Positions 6,353 through 15,333 are shown, counted from the first letter of the stretch. The stretch is DNA of 18,918 nucleotides from CALZKI01 sp045124055 (GCA_045124055.1 JBGVKZ010000025.1:1-18918); one strand, 5' to 3'. Numbers and translations are program-made. The notes: generated by a model from the letters alone, not told the origin.

Positions 6353-7468
6353 TTACTGTAATAACTGTAACACCTGTGAAGGTCTTTCATTCGCCTGAGC
6401 AAGCATAGATGTACTTGCCTGAGAAATTACCTGCTGTGTTGTATATGTAGTCATTTCTTCAGCCATATCTGTATCCATAATTCTGGAATATGCACCTGTC
6501 ATATTTTCGCTTGTTACATCAATGTTCTTTTCTGTATGTTCCAAACGGTTCTGATATGCACCCAGTCTGCTTCGAGCATTTGATACATATTTGATTGCAA
6601 AGTCAAGATTTGAAATCGCTAAATCTGCACCTTCTTTTGTGCTTACATCAATATCCTGGATTCTCATTTGCTGAGAAGAAATTTCTGGAATTCTGATTTC
6701 CAAAACCTGACCTTCATTTGCACCAACTTGCATTCTCATTTCACCAAAGTCATTGGCTTCAATGTTTACATCCCCATAATCTTTTGTTGTATTAGGCTGT
6801 AAGTCATCAAAAGAAACTGTCATAGACCAGTCTGACGCTAAATCACTGATTGTAACCGTATTACCATTATATTCATAATTTGTTGCAGTAACAGGAATTT
6901 CACCGCCTGCTGTAAATGTGCAATTAGTAACATTTCCCTTATCATCAGTTGTAACAGATAAAGATTCTAACACATAGTTTTTTCCTGCTGCTGAATCAGA
7001 ATATGTCTGAACATTTACTTCTGTGTTATCTGTATATCCCTTATAGTCAAAAGTTCCATCTAATAAATTTTGACCATTGAACTGTGTTGTATCTGCAATT
7101 CTATCAACTTCCTCTTTTAATTGCTGAATTTCATTGTTAATAATGCTTCTATCTTCATCAGTTAAAGTACCATTTGCTGCTTTTACAGATAATTCGTTCA
7201 TTCTCTGTAAGATTTCGTGAACTTCTGATAAAGCACCATCGGCGATTTCTACGATAGAAATACCATCGCTGGAATTCTGTTTTGCAACAGATAAGCCTTG
7301 AATCTGTGCATTCATTCTCTTCGCCATAGCAAGACCTGATGGATTATCTTTTGCACCAGTAATTTTGATGCCAGAAGAAAGTTTCTGAATAGATGTAGAT
7401 AAAGCATTGTCACTTTTTGTCAAATAATTATTGGCTAACATAGCCTGTGCGTTATAACTGATTCTCAT
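6353..7468 (-). CDS. fliC: Flagellin
   Basis: Filament subunit, 371 aa, exported by the flagellar type III system. Seen: N-terminal D0/D1 (about 1-140, with QKLSSGIKITGAKDNPSGLA at 28-47 and LQRMNELSVKAANGT), a variable middle of about 125 residues (140-265), and C-terminal D1/D0 from about 270 (NLDFAIKYVSNARSRLGAYQ, then TTYTTQQVISQASTSMLAQA). Arg89, Leu93 and Glu113 match the three N-terminal residues known to be used for TLR5 recognition in Salmonella FliC. The KDNPSG version of the usual ADDAAG suggests a divergent flagellin class; other flagellin genes may exist elsewhere. AGGAG precedes the ATG. It follows the 993-aa gene by 32 bases with no visible terminator, so it is probably co-transcribed with it and fliS. 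Confidence 0.95.
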   Translation of the reverse strand: MRISYNAQAMLANNYLTKSDNALSTSIQKLSSGIKITGAKDNPSGLAMAKRMNAQIQGLSVAKQNSSDGISIVEIADGALSEVHEILQRMNELSVKAANGTLTDEDRSIINNEIQQLKEEVDRIADTTQFNGQNLLDGTFDYKGYTDNTEVNVQTYSDSAAGKNYVLESLSVTTDDKGNVTNCTFTAGGEIPVTATNYEYNGNTVTISDLASDWSMTVSFDDLQPNTTKDYGDVNIEANDFGEMRMQVGANEGQVLEIRIPEISSQQMRIQDIDVSTKEGADLAISNLDFAIKYVSNARSRLGAYQNRLEHTEKNIDVTSENMTGAYSRIMDTDMAEEMTTYTTQQVISQASTSMLAQANERPSQVLQLLQ

Positions 7469-7500
7469 AATTACTCCTATCTTTGCCTTTTGCTTTTATC

Positions 7501-10482
7501 TTACATTGCCTCTTGCACTGCCTTGATAAACGCTTTAGCAACTGCATATAAAGTCTTTGTATCTGTTTTAGATACCTGTTCACTTCCTTCTACATCATTA
7601 AATTTCTGTGCATTTACGTCTTTTGATTGTACAAAACTTAATCTTCCTACTTGCATATTTTCTTGATTTAATGATGTGAAAAAGCTTTTTGTGAACGCCT
7701 CTTTTGTCTGTGTATCGAATCCGTTCTCACACACTAAGTAACCTTCTACAAATTGATTATTTTCTGTAAATTTACTACCGATTGTACCAAACTTTTCGGT
7801 TTCCATAGAAGCATTTACACTGCTTATATTACTGTCGTCCTTGACAAGTGTTAAATGAATTGTTGTAAATTCTCCATTCAAATAAACAGGAACCTGATAC
7901 TGTCTGTCGGAAGTAAAATTTTTTACCATTCCAATTTGTTTGTGCAAAAGACTCAATTCCTTAACATCAATCGCTTTTGCCTGTTCTTCCAAAGTATCAG
8001 AGGAGAGTAAATCCTGTACTTTCTTTGTAAAATCTTCTACGCCCTTATTTGCCTTATCTTCACTATCAAAGGCATCTTGCAAATCTTCACAAGCTTCTTT
8101 AAAACTATCAAACTCTTTGTCCCCATTGGCATCTTTTAATTTTCTGCCAATTTTTCCATAAAGCTGATACTCCATATTCATAAGAGCATTTGTTACAAGC
8201 AGATTATCTGCTGTAACAGGCATATCATTTTCTAATACGCGGCTAATAATATTATCGGACACTTGGGTCAAATTCTGAATATCCAAAAGCCTATCATTTT
8301 CATATTTTGCCAGAGTTTCTTCATAACCCTCTAAGGATTGCATCTGATGTTTAAATGCACGTTCAATCTGTAAAGAAATGGAATTAAAATATTCCATTCT
8401 ACCCTCATTGACACCCGTATTTGTGTCAATAATCGTGTTCATATGCCCTTTATTTTTCGTTCGAACTGCGGTTAAAAGATTCTTAAAATTCAGCTCCATT
8501 CCGCTATTTACGATACTTCCTACCGCACTACCATCAGATTTATTAATTTGATGAATCAATCTGCATACACCAATATATGCTTCTCTTTCTTCTGGACTAA
8601 TTTCATAATTTTGTTCAAGCTGGTACAAATAAGCACTATACTTTTCTGTCCTAGTTCCCTCTAAAATATCTGTATTTTCCACCAAATATTCTTCTACATC
8701 TGTAATCTGCATTTCTAATGGATTTTCTCCATCGCGAATCATTTTCATAATAGCTGCCGGAGTCAATTTATCCAAAACATTCGCTACCTGTCTGTTGGCA
8801 TCTATTACTTTTCCAATGTTTTCATCTGTCAATGGAATATTGTTATAACCAAGTGTACGAACAGCCTTACGGTTTTCTTCGTTGATTTCATATTCCATAT
8901 CTTTTAAAATTTCATCTACATTACGAAACGCTTTTTTAATGGAATCCCCAAGGTCTGCACGTGGAGTCGTCATCATTGTTTCATAAGAGCGATTTGCCCT
9001 CTCGTAATTTTCCTTAAGATTCGTACCGGTTTCATACACATGATTCAGTGTGAATTCCGACTGTCCTGTTACAAAAAGTGCAATCGTAGATGCCGGTAAA
9101 CCTGGAATCTTTGAAGTTTTATCAATAGTTTCATCAAAAAGAGCCTGTTTATTACTTAAAGTAGTCACATCTCCTTCACCAAATAAAACCTTAGCACTCT
9201 CCAAATTCGTATTTTTTAATTTTTCTACAACATCTGTCAATTCCGCCACATCAATCTGATAGCCGGATTTTAACAATCTATAATTGGCTTCTACACTCAT
9301 CTGAAGTCTGACTTCTTCTAGGGTGAGATAAGCCTTCTCTTTTTCCCAAAGGTTATCTGTTTTCTGACTTGTTTTTGATGATACTACATTCGCATCAATC
9401 TGCTTTTGCCAATATGACAAGTTGCGAATATTCAATGGTTGACCTGCATCAACACATAATTCTAATGCCAAATCAGATACTTCTTCTACTGCATTTTGCA
9501 CCATAACTGCCTTTTCCATCATCGTAGTCACATTGGAAAAGACAGCTTCTTTAGCTGGCTTACCATCAGCAATAGCAGTTGCAATAGCGTTAAACATTTT
9601 GCTTTCTTTGTTTGAGAAATCTACATTTTTAATTTTTTCAAAGATGTCAAAACTTTCCACAGTAAATGGAATTCCATTTTTAATTATCCACGTACTATCC
9701 ATTAAAGTTTCATCTGACACTTCATAGCCTGCATTTTTAATAACTTTTTCCATTTGGGGCTGCAAGTTTGCCCAGTTAAAGACTTCTGCTTTTTGGGAGT
9801 AATAGCCTTGCATATCGTTAGCAAAATAACCTTTTCCCTGTCTTCCATTTCCTGATTTTACAGAATATGAAGCCAGATATAAGTTATCGGCCGTTGGTTC
9901 CAAATTATTTTCAATCATATATTTCATTGCATCATCACTGATACCACCGATTTTTTCGACTCTGTCATAGACTTCTTTTGCCATTTCCACATTTTCTTTT
10001 GTAAGCGGAATATCCTTTTTACTAAAACTATCTGCTAATTCATTGGCAAAAGCTTCACTTCCTGTAATTTCAATTAAGGTTTCTCTATCTAAATTGTCGT
10101 TGTAACCAGATACAATATGACCGGATTTTGCCATTTCGGCTTTAATCTTATCCACAATCGTTACAACTGTTTCAATTTCCGTACTGCCAGGATTTACACC
10201 TTCTTCTAAAAGGGACGCAAAATCTTCATTTGACATACAACTAGACATAACAATTCTATAATCAGAATTTGTCTTAACGTCCATAATACTTGCATCTTGC
10301 ACGATGTCTTCCTGAGTTTTTGGCACGTCTTTGTAAGCATCACTATCTGTATTATTTGCAAACAAATCAACAGAAACACCACTGACTACACCGGAAGTCT
10401 TCGTAGTTTCTCTTGTATTCACTGAAGTTGCCATTCTTTCAGTCTGAATATTTGTATTGTTTTGTTCTAATGCTACTTTCAT
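7501..10482 (-). CDS. Large flagellum-associated protein with degenerate repeats and a FliK-like tail
   Basis: Protein of 993 aa with no signal peptide or membrane helix, lying directly before flagellin. The frame opens at 10539, but the ATG at 10482 is chosen because GGAGG lies eight bases upstream and the preceding hairpin would be untranslated. Seen: a polar N-terminus (1-60), then a long helical body in which a pattern like 'hydrophobic-P-[LV]-T-x-x-N-[LIV]' recurs: IPLTKENV (158), LEPTADNL (194), IPFTVESF (271), QPLNIRNL (348), IPLTDENI (549), MELNFKNL (662), MPVTADNL (754). The last ~130 residues turn into an alternating strand/helix pattern (YQVPVYLNGEFTTIHLTLVK, then FGTIGSKFTENNQFVEGYLV) resembling the C-terminal domain of the hook-length protein FliK. 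I recall similar Lachnospiraceae proteins as DUF6240, without certainty. Role in flagella is inferred from context. Confidence 0.65.
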   Translation of the reverse strand: MKVALEQNNTNIQTERMATSVNTRETTKTSGVVSGVSVDLFANNTDSDAYKDVPKTQEDIVQDASIMDVKTNSDYRIVMSSCMSNEDFASLLEEGVNPGSTEIETVVTIVDKIKAEMAKSGHIVSGYNDNLDRETLIEITGSEAFANELADSFSKKDIPLTKENVEMAKEVYDRVEKIGGISDDAMKYMIENNLEPTADNLYLASYSVKSGNGRQGKGYFANDMQGYYSQKAEVFNWANLQPQMEKVIKNAGYEVSDETLMDSTWIIKNGIPFTVESFDIFEKIKNVDFSNKESKMFNAIATAIADGKPAKEAVFSNVTTMMEKAVMVQNAVEEVSDLALELCVDAGQPLNIRNLSYWQKQIDANVVSSKTSQKTDNLWEKEKAYLTLEEVRLQMSVEANYRLLKSGYQIDVAELTDVVEKLKNTNLESAKVLFGEGDVTTLSNKQALFDETIDKTSKIPGLPASTIALFVTGQSEFTLNHVYETGTNLKENYERANRSYETMMTTPRADLGDSIKKAFRNVDEILKDMEYEINEENRKAVRTLGYNNIPLTDENIGKVIDANRQVANVLDKLTPAAIMKMIRDGENPLEMQITDVEEYLVENTDILEGTRTEKYSAYLYQLEQNYEISPEEREAYIGVCRLIHQINKSDGSAVGSIVNSGMELNFKNLLTAVRTKNKGHMNTIIDTNTGVNEGRMEYFNSISLQIERAFKHQMQSLEGYEETLAKYENDRLLDIQNLTQVSDNIISRVLENDMPVTADNLLVTNALMNMEYQLYGKIGRKLKDANGDKEFDSFKEACEDLQDAFDSEDKANKGVEDFTKKVQDLLSSDTLEEQAKAIDVKELSLLHKQIGMVKNFTSDRQYQVPVYLNGEFTTIHLTLVKDDSNISSVNASMETEKFGTIGSKFTENNQFVEGYLVCENGFDTQTKEAFTKSFFTSLNQENMQVGRLSFVQSKDVNAQKFNDVEGSEQVSKTDTKTLYAVAKAFIKAVQEAM

Positions 10483-10519
10483 AGATACTGCCTCCAAAAC
10501 TTTTACCACATAAAAATAA

Positions 10520-10551
10520 GGTGAATACACAGTATACACCGCGTATTCACC
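10520..10551 (-). terminator. Hairpin after glgB / in the leader of the 993-aa gene
   Basis: Perfect 9-bp arms GGTGAATAC (10520-10528) and GTATTCACC (10543-10551) enclose a 14-base loop; on the minus strand the stem is followed by TTATTTTTA. It can end glgB transcripts. It also lies downstream of the candidate sigma-28 start, where it could act as a partial attenuator. Confidence 0.6.
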
Positions 10552-10555
10552 CTAT

Positions 10556-10582
10556 ATTTCGGATTATTTTCCTATTTTCTTA
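10556..10582 (-). promoter_or_regulatory. Candidate sigma-28 (FliA/SigD) promoter for the flagellar block
   Basis: On the minus strand TAAG (10582-10579), a 15-base spacer and TCCGAAAT (10563-10556) resemble the flagellar consensus TAAA-N15-GCCGATAA: three of four bases at -35 and the key CCGA core at -10. It sits 75-100 bases before the 993-aa gene that precedes flagellin and fliS. No sigma-A promoter is visible in the gap. Confidence 0.45.
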
Positions 10583-10590
10583 ACCTTTTT

Positions 10591-12516
10591 CTATACGTTA
10601 TCGTATTCAAAAACAAGTGCTGTGTATGGTGGAACATCTACGGTAATTGCGTAATCTCTACCATTATATTGCCATTCCGGTTTAAATGCCTGTAATTTAT
10701 CGGCTACCATACGTCCACCGCCGCCAAATCTTGTATCATCACTGTTAAGAAGAAGTCTGTATTCTGTATTTTCTGTAACACCCAGTGTATAATCATTCCA
10801 ATACATAGGAGTCATATTGATGATGAATAATACATTTTTCTTTCCATCTGGTGATTTACGAGCAAAGGAATAAGTACTTCTGTCCTTATCATCTGCATTC
10901 ATCCATTCAAAGCCGGCCCAGTCGTTATCTACTGTATACATTGCCGGATAATCTCTGTAAATATTGAGAAGTTCTTTTACATATTCATGAACACCTTTGT
11001 GATATACTTCACCAAGTAACCACCAGTCTAATTCTCTTTCTTCACTCCATTCTCTTGACTGAGCAAAATCCTGACCCATAAAGAGAAGTTTTTTGCCTGA
11101 GTGACCAAAGAAGTATGTATAGCCACCTCTTAGGTTTGCAAATTTATCAAACTCATAGCCCGGTATTTTATTGAGCATAGAACATTTTAAATGCACTACT
11201 TCGTCGTGAGACAATGGCAAAATGTAGTTTTCTGCACTATTGTAACTCATAGCAAAGGTTAATGCATAGTGGTTATAACTTCTGTAAATTGGGTCCAGCT
11301 TAATATATTCACAGAAATCGTGCATCCAACCCATATTCCATTTGAAACTAAATCCAAGTCCGTCTTCGTTTACATCACCTGTGATTTTTGGCCAAGCAGT
11401 TGATTCTTCAGCGATAGTAACAACACCTGGATATTCTTTATGAACAATAGAGTTCAAATGTTTGAAAAATTCAATAGCTTCTAAGTTCTTATTTCCACCA
11501 TACATATTTGGAACCCATTCGCCAGCTTTTCTACCATAATCAAGGTATAACATTGAAGCAACTGCGTCTACGCGGATACCATCAATATGGTACTCTCTTA
11601 ACCAATAGAATACGTTACCAATTAAGAAACTCTTAACTTCTGTTTTACCATAGTTAAAGATTTTTGTACCCCACTCTGGATGTTCACCTTTACGGCTATC
11701 CATATGCTCATAAATGCATGTACCATCAAATTCAGCAAGTCCATGCCAATCTTTTGCAAAATGTGCAGGAACCCAGTCAAGAATAACACCAACACCGATT
11801 TTATGTAAGGAATCTACTAAGTACATAAAATCTTTTGCATCGCCATATCTTGAAGTTGGTGCATAATAACCTGTTACCTGATATCCCCAAGAGCCATCAA
11901 ATGGATATTCTGCAATACCCATCAATTCTACGTGCGTATATCTCATTTCTTTCAAATATTCTACAAGTCTGTCAGCAAATTCTCTATAATTATAGAAACC
12001 TGGTTCTTGTCCTGGGTGTTTCATCCAAGAACCAATATGACATTCATAGATTGCCATTGGCTGTGCGTTAGGGTCTTTTGTATCACGAACATCCATCCAT
12101 TCGTTATCTGACCATTCATAACCTGTAATATCTGTAACGATAGATGCTGTACCCGGTCTTAACTCTGCCTTGTTCGCAAATGGGTCTGCCTTCTGGATTC
12201 TACTTGCATACCAGGTATCAATCACAAACTTATACATATCCCCTTCTTTAACGCCTGGAATAAACAAGCTGTAAATACCACCATCTCCTAATTTATTCAT
12301 AGGATACTGTGTTTCATTCCAGTCATTGAAACTACCCATTACATATACGTTTGTAGCACCTGGTGCCCAAACACCAAAATGTGTACCTTCTACACCGTCT
12401 TCTACGGAAAGATGTGCCCCCAACTTTTTGTAGATTTCATAGTGCGTTCCCTGACCAAATAAATATTGGTCTTCTCCTGAAATGTAAACTCTCTCTCTCG
12501 CATTATTTTCTGCCAT
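10591..12516 (-). CDS. glgB: 1,4-alpha-glucan (glycogen) branching enzyme
   Basis: GH13 enzyme that makes alpha-1,6 branches in glycogen in the cytoplasm; 641 aa, a normal length. Seen: an N-terminal CBM48 region (THFGVWAPGATNVYVMGSFN, about 45-64), a GH13 barrel with GIRVDAVAS carrying the nucleophile Asp317, TIAEEST with the acid/base Glu370, and LPLSHDEVVH with the transition-state Asp438. Spacing between these (53 and 121 residues) equals that of E. coli GlgB (D405, E458, D526). A C-terminal beta domain ends VPPYTALVFEYDNV. AGGGAGG precedes the ATG. It lies 18 bases after the TPR/pseudo-AAA gene, so the two form an operon. No other glg genes are in the window. Confidence 0.96.
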   Translation of the reverse strand: MAENNARERVYISGEDQYLFGQGTHYEIYKKLGAHLSVEDGVEGTHFGVWAPGATNVYVMGSFNDWNETQYPMNKLGDGGIYSLFIPGVKEGDMYKFVIDTWYASRIQKADPFANKAELRPGTASIVTDITGYEWSDNEWMDVRDTKDPNAQPMAIYECHIGSWMKHPGQEPGFYNYREFADRLVEYLKEMRYTHVELMGIAEYPFDGSWGYQVTGYYAPTSRYGDAKDFMYLVDSLHKIGVGVILDWVPAHFAKDWHGLAEFDGTCIYEHMDSRKGEHPEWGTKIFNYGKTEVKSFLIGNVFYWLREYHIDGIRVDAVASMLYLDYGRKAGEWVPNMYGGNKNLEAIEFFKHLNSIVHKEYPGVVTIAEESTAWPKITGDVNEDGLGFSFKWNMGWMHDFCEYIKLDPIYRSYNHYALTFAMSYNSAENYILPLSHDEVVHLKCSMLNKIPGYEFDKFANLRGGYTYFFGHSGKKLLFMGQDFAQSREWSEERELDWWLLGEVYHKGVHEYVKELLNIYRDYPAMYTVDNDWAGFEWMNADDKDRSTYSFARKSPDGKKNVLFIINMTPMYWNDYTLGVTENTEYRLLLNSDDTRFGGGGRMVADKLQAFKPEWQYNGRDYAITVDVPPYTALVFEYDNV

Positions 12517-12534
12517 ACGAATGCCTCCCTAATA

Positions 12535-15216
12535 TTAATATTCTATTTCAAAATCCCTTTCGCGTAAAATAATCATGTCTTCTTCATCATAGCGATTAGA
12601 ACACAATACATCAAAGAAATGTTTCAGATTTTTCTTGTTTGCCTTAGCAATGGCTTCATCAACAATTTCCTTAACTTCATCAATCGTAACCGAATGATCA
12701 TTTGTCTGCATATCGTCGATTCTGGAATGAAGTGCCAATACAGCCAATTCATCAAGTGAGTATTCCTTCTCATATGCGTATCTCTTTGCATACTCAACTA
12801 GAGCTTTATTACTTAAACCCTCTATATCAAAACGTGCTGTAAAGACCTTATTAAGTATATTATGTTTGTCCAGAAATTTATTCATAGCTTTTTTTGGACC
12901 TTCCATAATAACGATAATTCCCTTATCTTCTCTCTCTAACCCCTTATAGAGCTTATTTACTGTATCTTCTGACATTTTGTCAGCACCTTCGATGATTAAA
13001 GCACCATTTTCCAGTTTGTTCAAAACATCTTTAATATCTTTGTTTTCAAGACCTTTACCGGTTATTTTTGCAATTTTTCCTGAGAAGTTCGCATCAGAAA
13101 TCTGCATATCTTTAATCATACTCTTTGCAAGTGCAGTAGTATCGGCAGCTTCTTCGCCAGTAATGATAACGTTACCTGTGTATGCCGCAAGGCTCATAGA
13201 ATCTAACGCTGTAATTAATTTTTTCTTCTCTTTCTTCGTCTGAACATAAGAATGGAAAAGCATCTTTTCTTCTGGTGTAAAAGCACGCATTACACTTTCT
13301 TTTTCATCAGAAGCTTCTTCCTGTTCTGGTTCTTCAGATTCCTCTTTATCCAAAACTTCTTCGTCAGAATCTTCTTTTTCTTCAAAAGCTTCTTCTTCGT
13401 CAGTTGTTTCTTCATCCTCAGACACTTCATCCTCAGACACTTCATCCTCAGAAGCTAGTTCCTCTGAGGAGACTTCGTCTTCATCGACCATTTCTTCATC
13501 TTCGAAGACTTCATCGTCAAAAACTTCTTCGTCGTCAGTCACTTCGGCATCTTCAAAAATTTCTTCCTCATCAGCTATTTCTTCTTCATAGACTTCTTCT
13601 GAAATTTCATCTTCTGAAACTTCTTTTGCTTCTTCATTAACTTCAAACTGAATTTCCTCAGTTTCTATTTCTTCATCTTCCAAAGTTTCATCTAAAGTAG
13701 TATCTTCTGTCATATTGACACTTGCTAAAATATCCTGACTACTTGATGCTTCATCAAATTCAACAAAAATATTTCCTGTATGCTCTAATACATGTTGTCT
13801 GACTTCTTCTGCACGCTTTTCTTCGGTAGCTTTTTTAATTTTTTCCCATTCAGCCATAACATCAATAATATTAAGCTGGCCGGTAATCTGTTTTTCTACC
13901 TGCTCTGTTTCAGGTACTACAAGACTAATCTGTCCGTCGTATTCCTGAGACAACATTCTTGCCATTTCAACTGGCAATTTCGCTGTCATATTTTCCTGAA
14001 GTTCCTGCATTTTTGGCTTAAAGTTCTCTTTTGTAGCCTTCATAATTACTTCATCAGTAATTGGTTTATAAATTTTAGTAGATTGGTCCAATGGGTCTTC
14101 TGCCAAACTAATATCTTCTAGCTCGATTTCTTCCATTTCAGTAAATGTTTCATCTGATGATTGTTCATCAGGAACTTGTACCAAAACTTCCTCAACTACT
14201 TCTTCGTCTAAAGATACTTCCTCTACAAGCTCTTCTTCGATTTCTCCTTCCGTAGAATTATCTGTTACAGATTCATCTTCGATTTCTTGCTGCATCAATT
14301 CGTCTGGAAGTAAAACCTCTTCTGTCTTACTTAAATCCAATGGGTCTTCAAAAATTGGTGGTTCTTCTGTGCTTGTATCAGAAAATAGAACTTCTTGCAT
14401 ATTCCCTGAATTTACTTCATCTGTTGGAAGAATTTCTTTCATACTTTCTGCAAGTTCTCTTTGCAAGTTAATAGTGTTGTATTCACTAGCGTCCATTGCC
14501 GGAACTTCGATTTTTTCTTCCTGTGGAATTTCTTCACCATTTTCATCATAATTATCGTATGCTGTTTTTGGAATATGAGTTCTATGAGTATGATAAAATT
14601 GCTGGTCATAAACATACTGTTGTTCAGATGATAAAGGAGTATGTATCTGCTTTAACTCCAAAGCCTTTAATACATATTTACCTTCTCTAAACCACAAAAA
14701 TAACTGGTCACATTCTTCAATACAACGAGTCACAAGACCAACTCTGTGATATAAATATGCTAATTCATAAGCCCATTTCTCACTTAATGGCTCACGATTT
14801 TTATATTCTTCCAAAACAGAAATTCGTTCTTCTAGACTTACGTCCTGAGCTTCAAGCATTTTGTATTTCAAAATGTATCTTCCATTGTCCTTTGGTGCAA
14901 GTCGAATAAATTCTTTTAAATATTCATTGGCCTCTACCACTTCGTCCATCTTGATGCACAATTCACATAAAGAATATACAATCAATCTGGAAGTTGGGTT
15001 CTTCTCATATGCCAAAAGAAGAATTTCCTTACTTTCTTCAAATTTATGATTAATTTTATAAATGTCGCTGACAATACACAACATTTTTGTATTTTTAACT
15101 CTACGCCAGTCGATAGAATCCGCTATTTCCATAGCTTCTGCAAACTCGCCTTCTTTTATCAACTGTTTCATTTCATCTGTTCTAACTTTGTATTCATATT
15201 TATCCAAGGTAGCCAC
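12535..15216 (-). CDS. TPR-like / acidic linker / degenerate AAA+ protein, function unknown
   Basis: Large cytoplasmic protein of 893 aa. Seen: residues 1-205 are paired helices of TPR type (EAMEIADSIDW, EESKEILLLAYEKNP, EANEYLKEFIRLAPKD); 220-500 are polar and acidic; 500-640 are almost entirely Glu/Asp/Ser; 645-893 look like an AAA+ domain (NVIITGEEAADTTALAKSM at 682-700, ALIIEGADKM at 739-748, VFTARFDIEGLSNKALVEYA at 791-810, then a small helical domain). The Walker A slot reads GEEAADTT with Asp in place of Lys, and the Walker B lacks DE, so ATP hydrolysis is unlikely. The start is uncertain: GTG at 15216 with a poor ribosome binding site, or TTG at 15207 preceded by AGGTGG. Shares an operon with glgB. 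I do not recognise a named family. Confidence 0.7.
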   Translation of the reverse strand: MATLDKYEYKVRTDEMKQLIKEGEFAEAMEIADSIDWRRVKNTKMLCIVSDIYKINHKFEESKEILLLAYEKNPTSRLIVYSLCELCIKMDEVVEANEYLKEFIRLAPKDNGRYILKYKMLEAQDVSLEERISVLEEYKNREPLSEKWAYELAYLYHRVGLVTRCIEECDQLFLWFREGKYVLKALELKQIHTPLSSEQQYVYDQQFYHTHRTHIPKTAYDNYDENGEEIPQEEKIEVPAMDASEYNTINLQRELAESMKEILPTDEVNSGNMQEVLFSDTSTEEPPIFEDPLDLSKTEEVLLPDELMQQEIEDESVTDNSTEGEIEEELVEEVSLDEEVVEEVLVQVPDEQSSDETFTEMEEIELEDISLAEDPLDQSTKIYKPITDEVIMKATKENFKPKMQELQENMTAKLPVEMARMLSQEYDGQISLVVPETEQVEKQITGQLNIIDVMAEWEKIKKATEEKRAEEVRQHVLEHTGNIFVEFDEASSSQDILASVNMTEDTTLDETLEDEEIETEEIQFEVNEEAKEVSEDEISEEVYEEEIADEEEIFEDAEVTDDEEVFDDEVFEDEEMVDEDEVSSEELASEDEVSEDEVSEDEETTDEEEAFEEKEDSDEEVLDKEESEEPEQEEASDEKESVMRAFTPEEKMLFHSYVQTKKEKKKLITALDSMSLAAYTGNVIITGEEAADTTALAKSMIKDMQISDANFSGKIAKITGKGLENKDIKDVLNKLENGALIIEGADKMSEDTVNKLYKGLEREDKGIIVIMEGPKKAMNKFLDKHNILNKVFTARFDIEGLSNKALVEYAKRYAYEKEYSLDELAVLALHSRIDDMQTNDHSVTIDEVKEIVDEAIAKANKKNLKHFFDVLCSNRYDEEDMIILRERDFEIEY
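13411..13455. repeat. 15-bp tandem repeat in the acidic linker
   Basis: Two identical copies of TTCATCCTCAGACAC (13411-13425, 13426-13440) and a third diverged at its last bases (13441-13455) encode an SEDEV-type pentapeptide repeat at about residues 589-603 of the acidic protein. Such repeats change copy number by slippage in whole codons, so length variation would stay in frame. Confidence 0.8.
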
Positions 15217-15240
15217 CTCATACCAATAATTGTAAAAAAG

Positions 15241-15263
15241 GACAAAATAACCCTATTTTTGTC
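15241..15263 (-). promoter_or_regulatory. Imperfect hairpin at the start of the TPR/pseudo-AAA transcript
   Basis: GACAAAATA and TATTTTTGTC pair (7 bp plus 2 across one bulge) around ACCC, at or just downstream of the predicted start site. It could be an operator or an mRNA 5' stem. No T-run follows directly that would make it a terminator. Confidence 0.35.
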
Positions 15264-15267
15264 ATTA

Positions 15268-15297
15268 AGTTTACCATATATAGTGTATATCTGTCAA
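15268..15297 (-). promoter_or_regulatory. Sigma-A promoter of the TPR/pseudo-AAA gene and glgB
   Basis: On the minus strand a perfect TTGACA (15297-15292), an 18-base spacer and TAAACT (15273-15268) with an extended -10 TGG immediately before it. Transcription would start near 15261, 45 bases before the coding start. Confidence 0.7.
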
Positions 15298-15333
15298 AAA
15301 AATATGATAGAAAATAACGTCTTTTTTTGTCAG

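Noticed and set aside
10483..10539. Longer start of the 993-aa protein at 10539
   Set aside because: The extra 19 residues run through the hairpin, have no ribosome binding site, and GGAGG stands at the right distance from the ATG at 10482.
13252..13640. Plus-strand open frames rich in Phe, Leu and His
   Set aside because: They are the antisense of the Glu/Asp/Ser-rich linker of the acidic protein; the composition is what reversed GAA/GAT codons give, and no ribosome binding sites fit.
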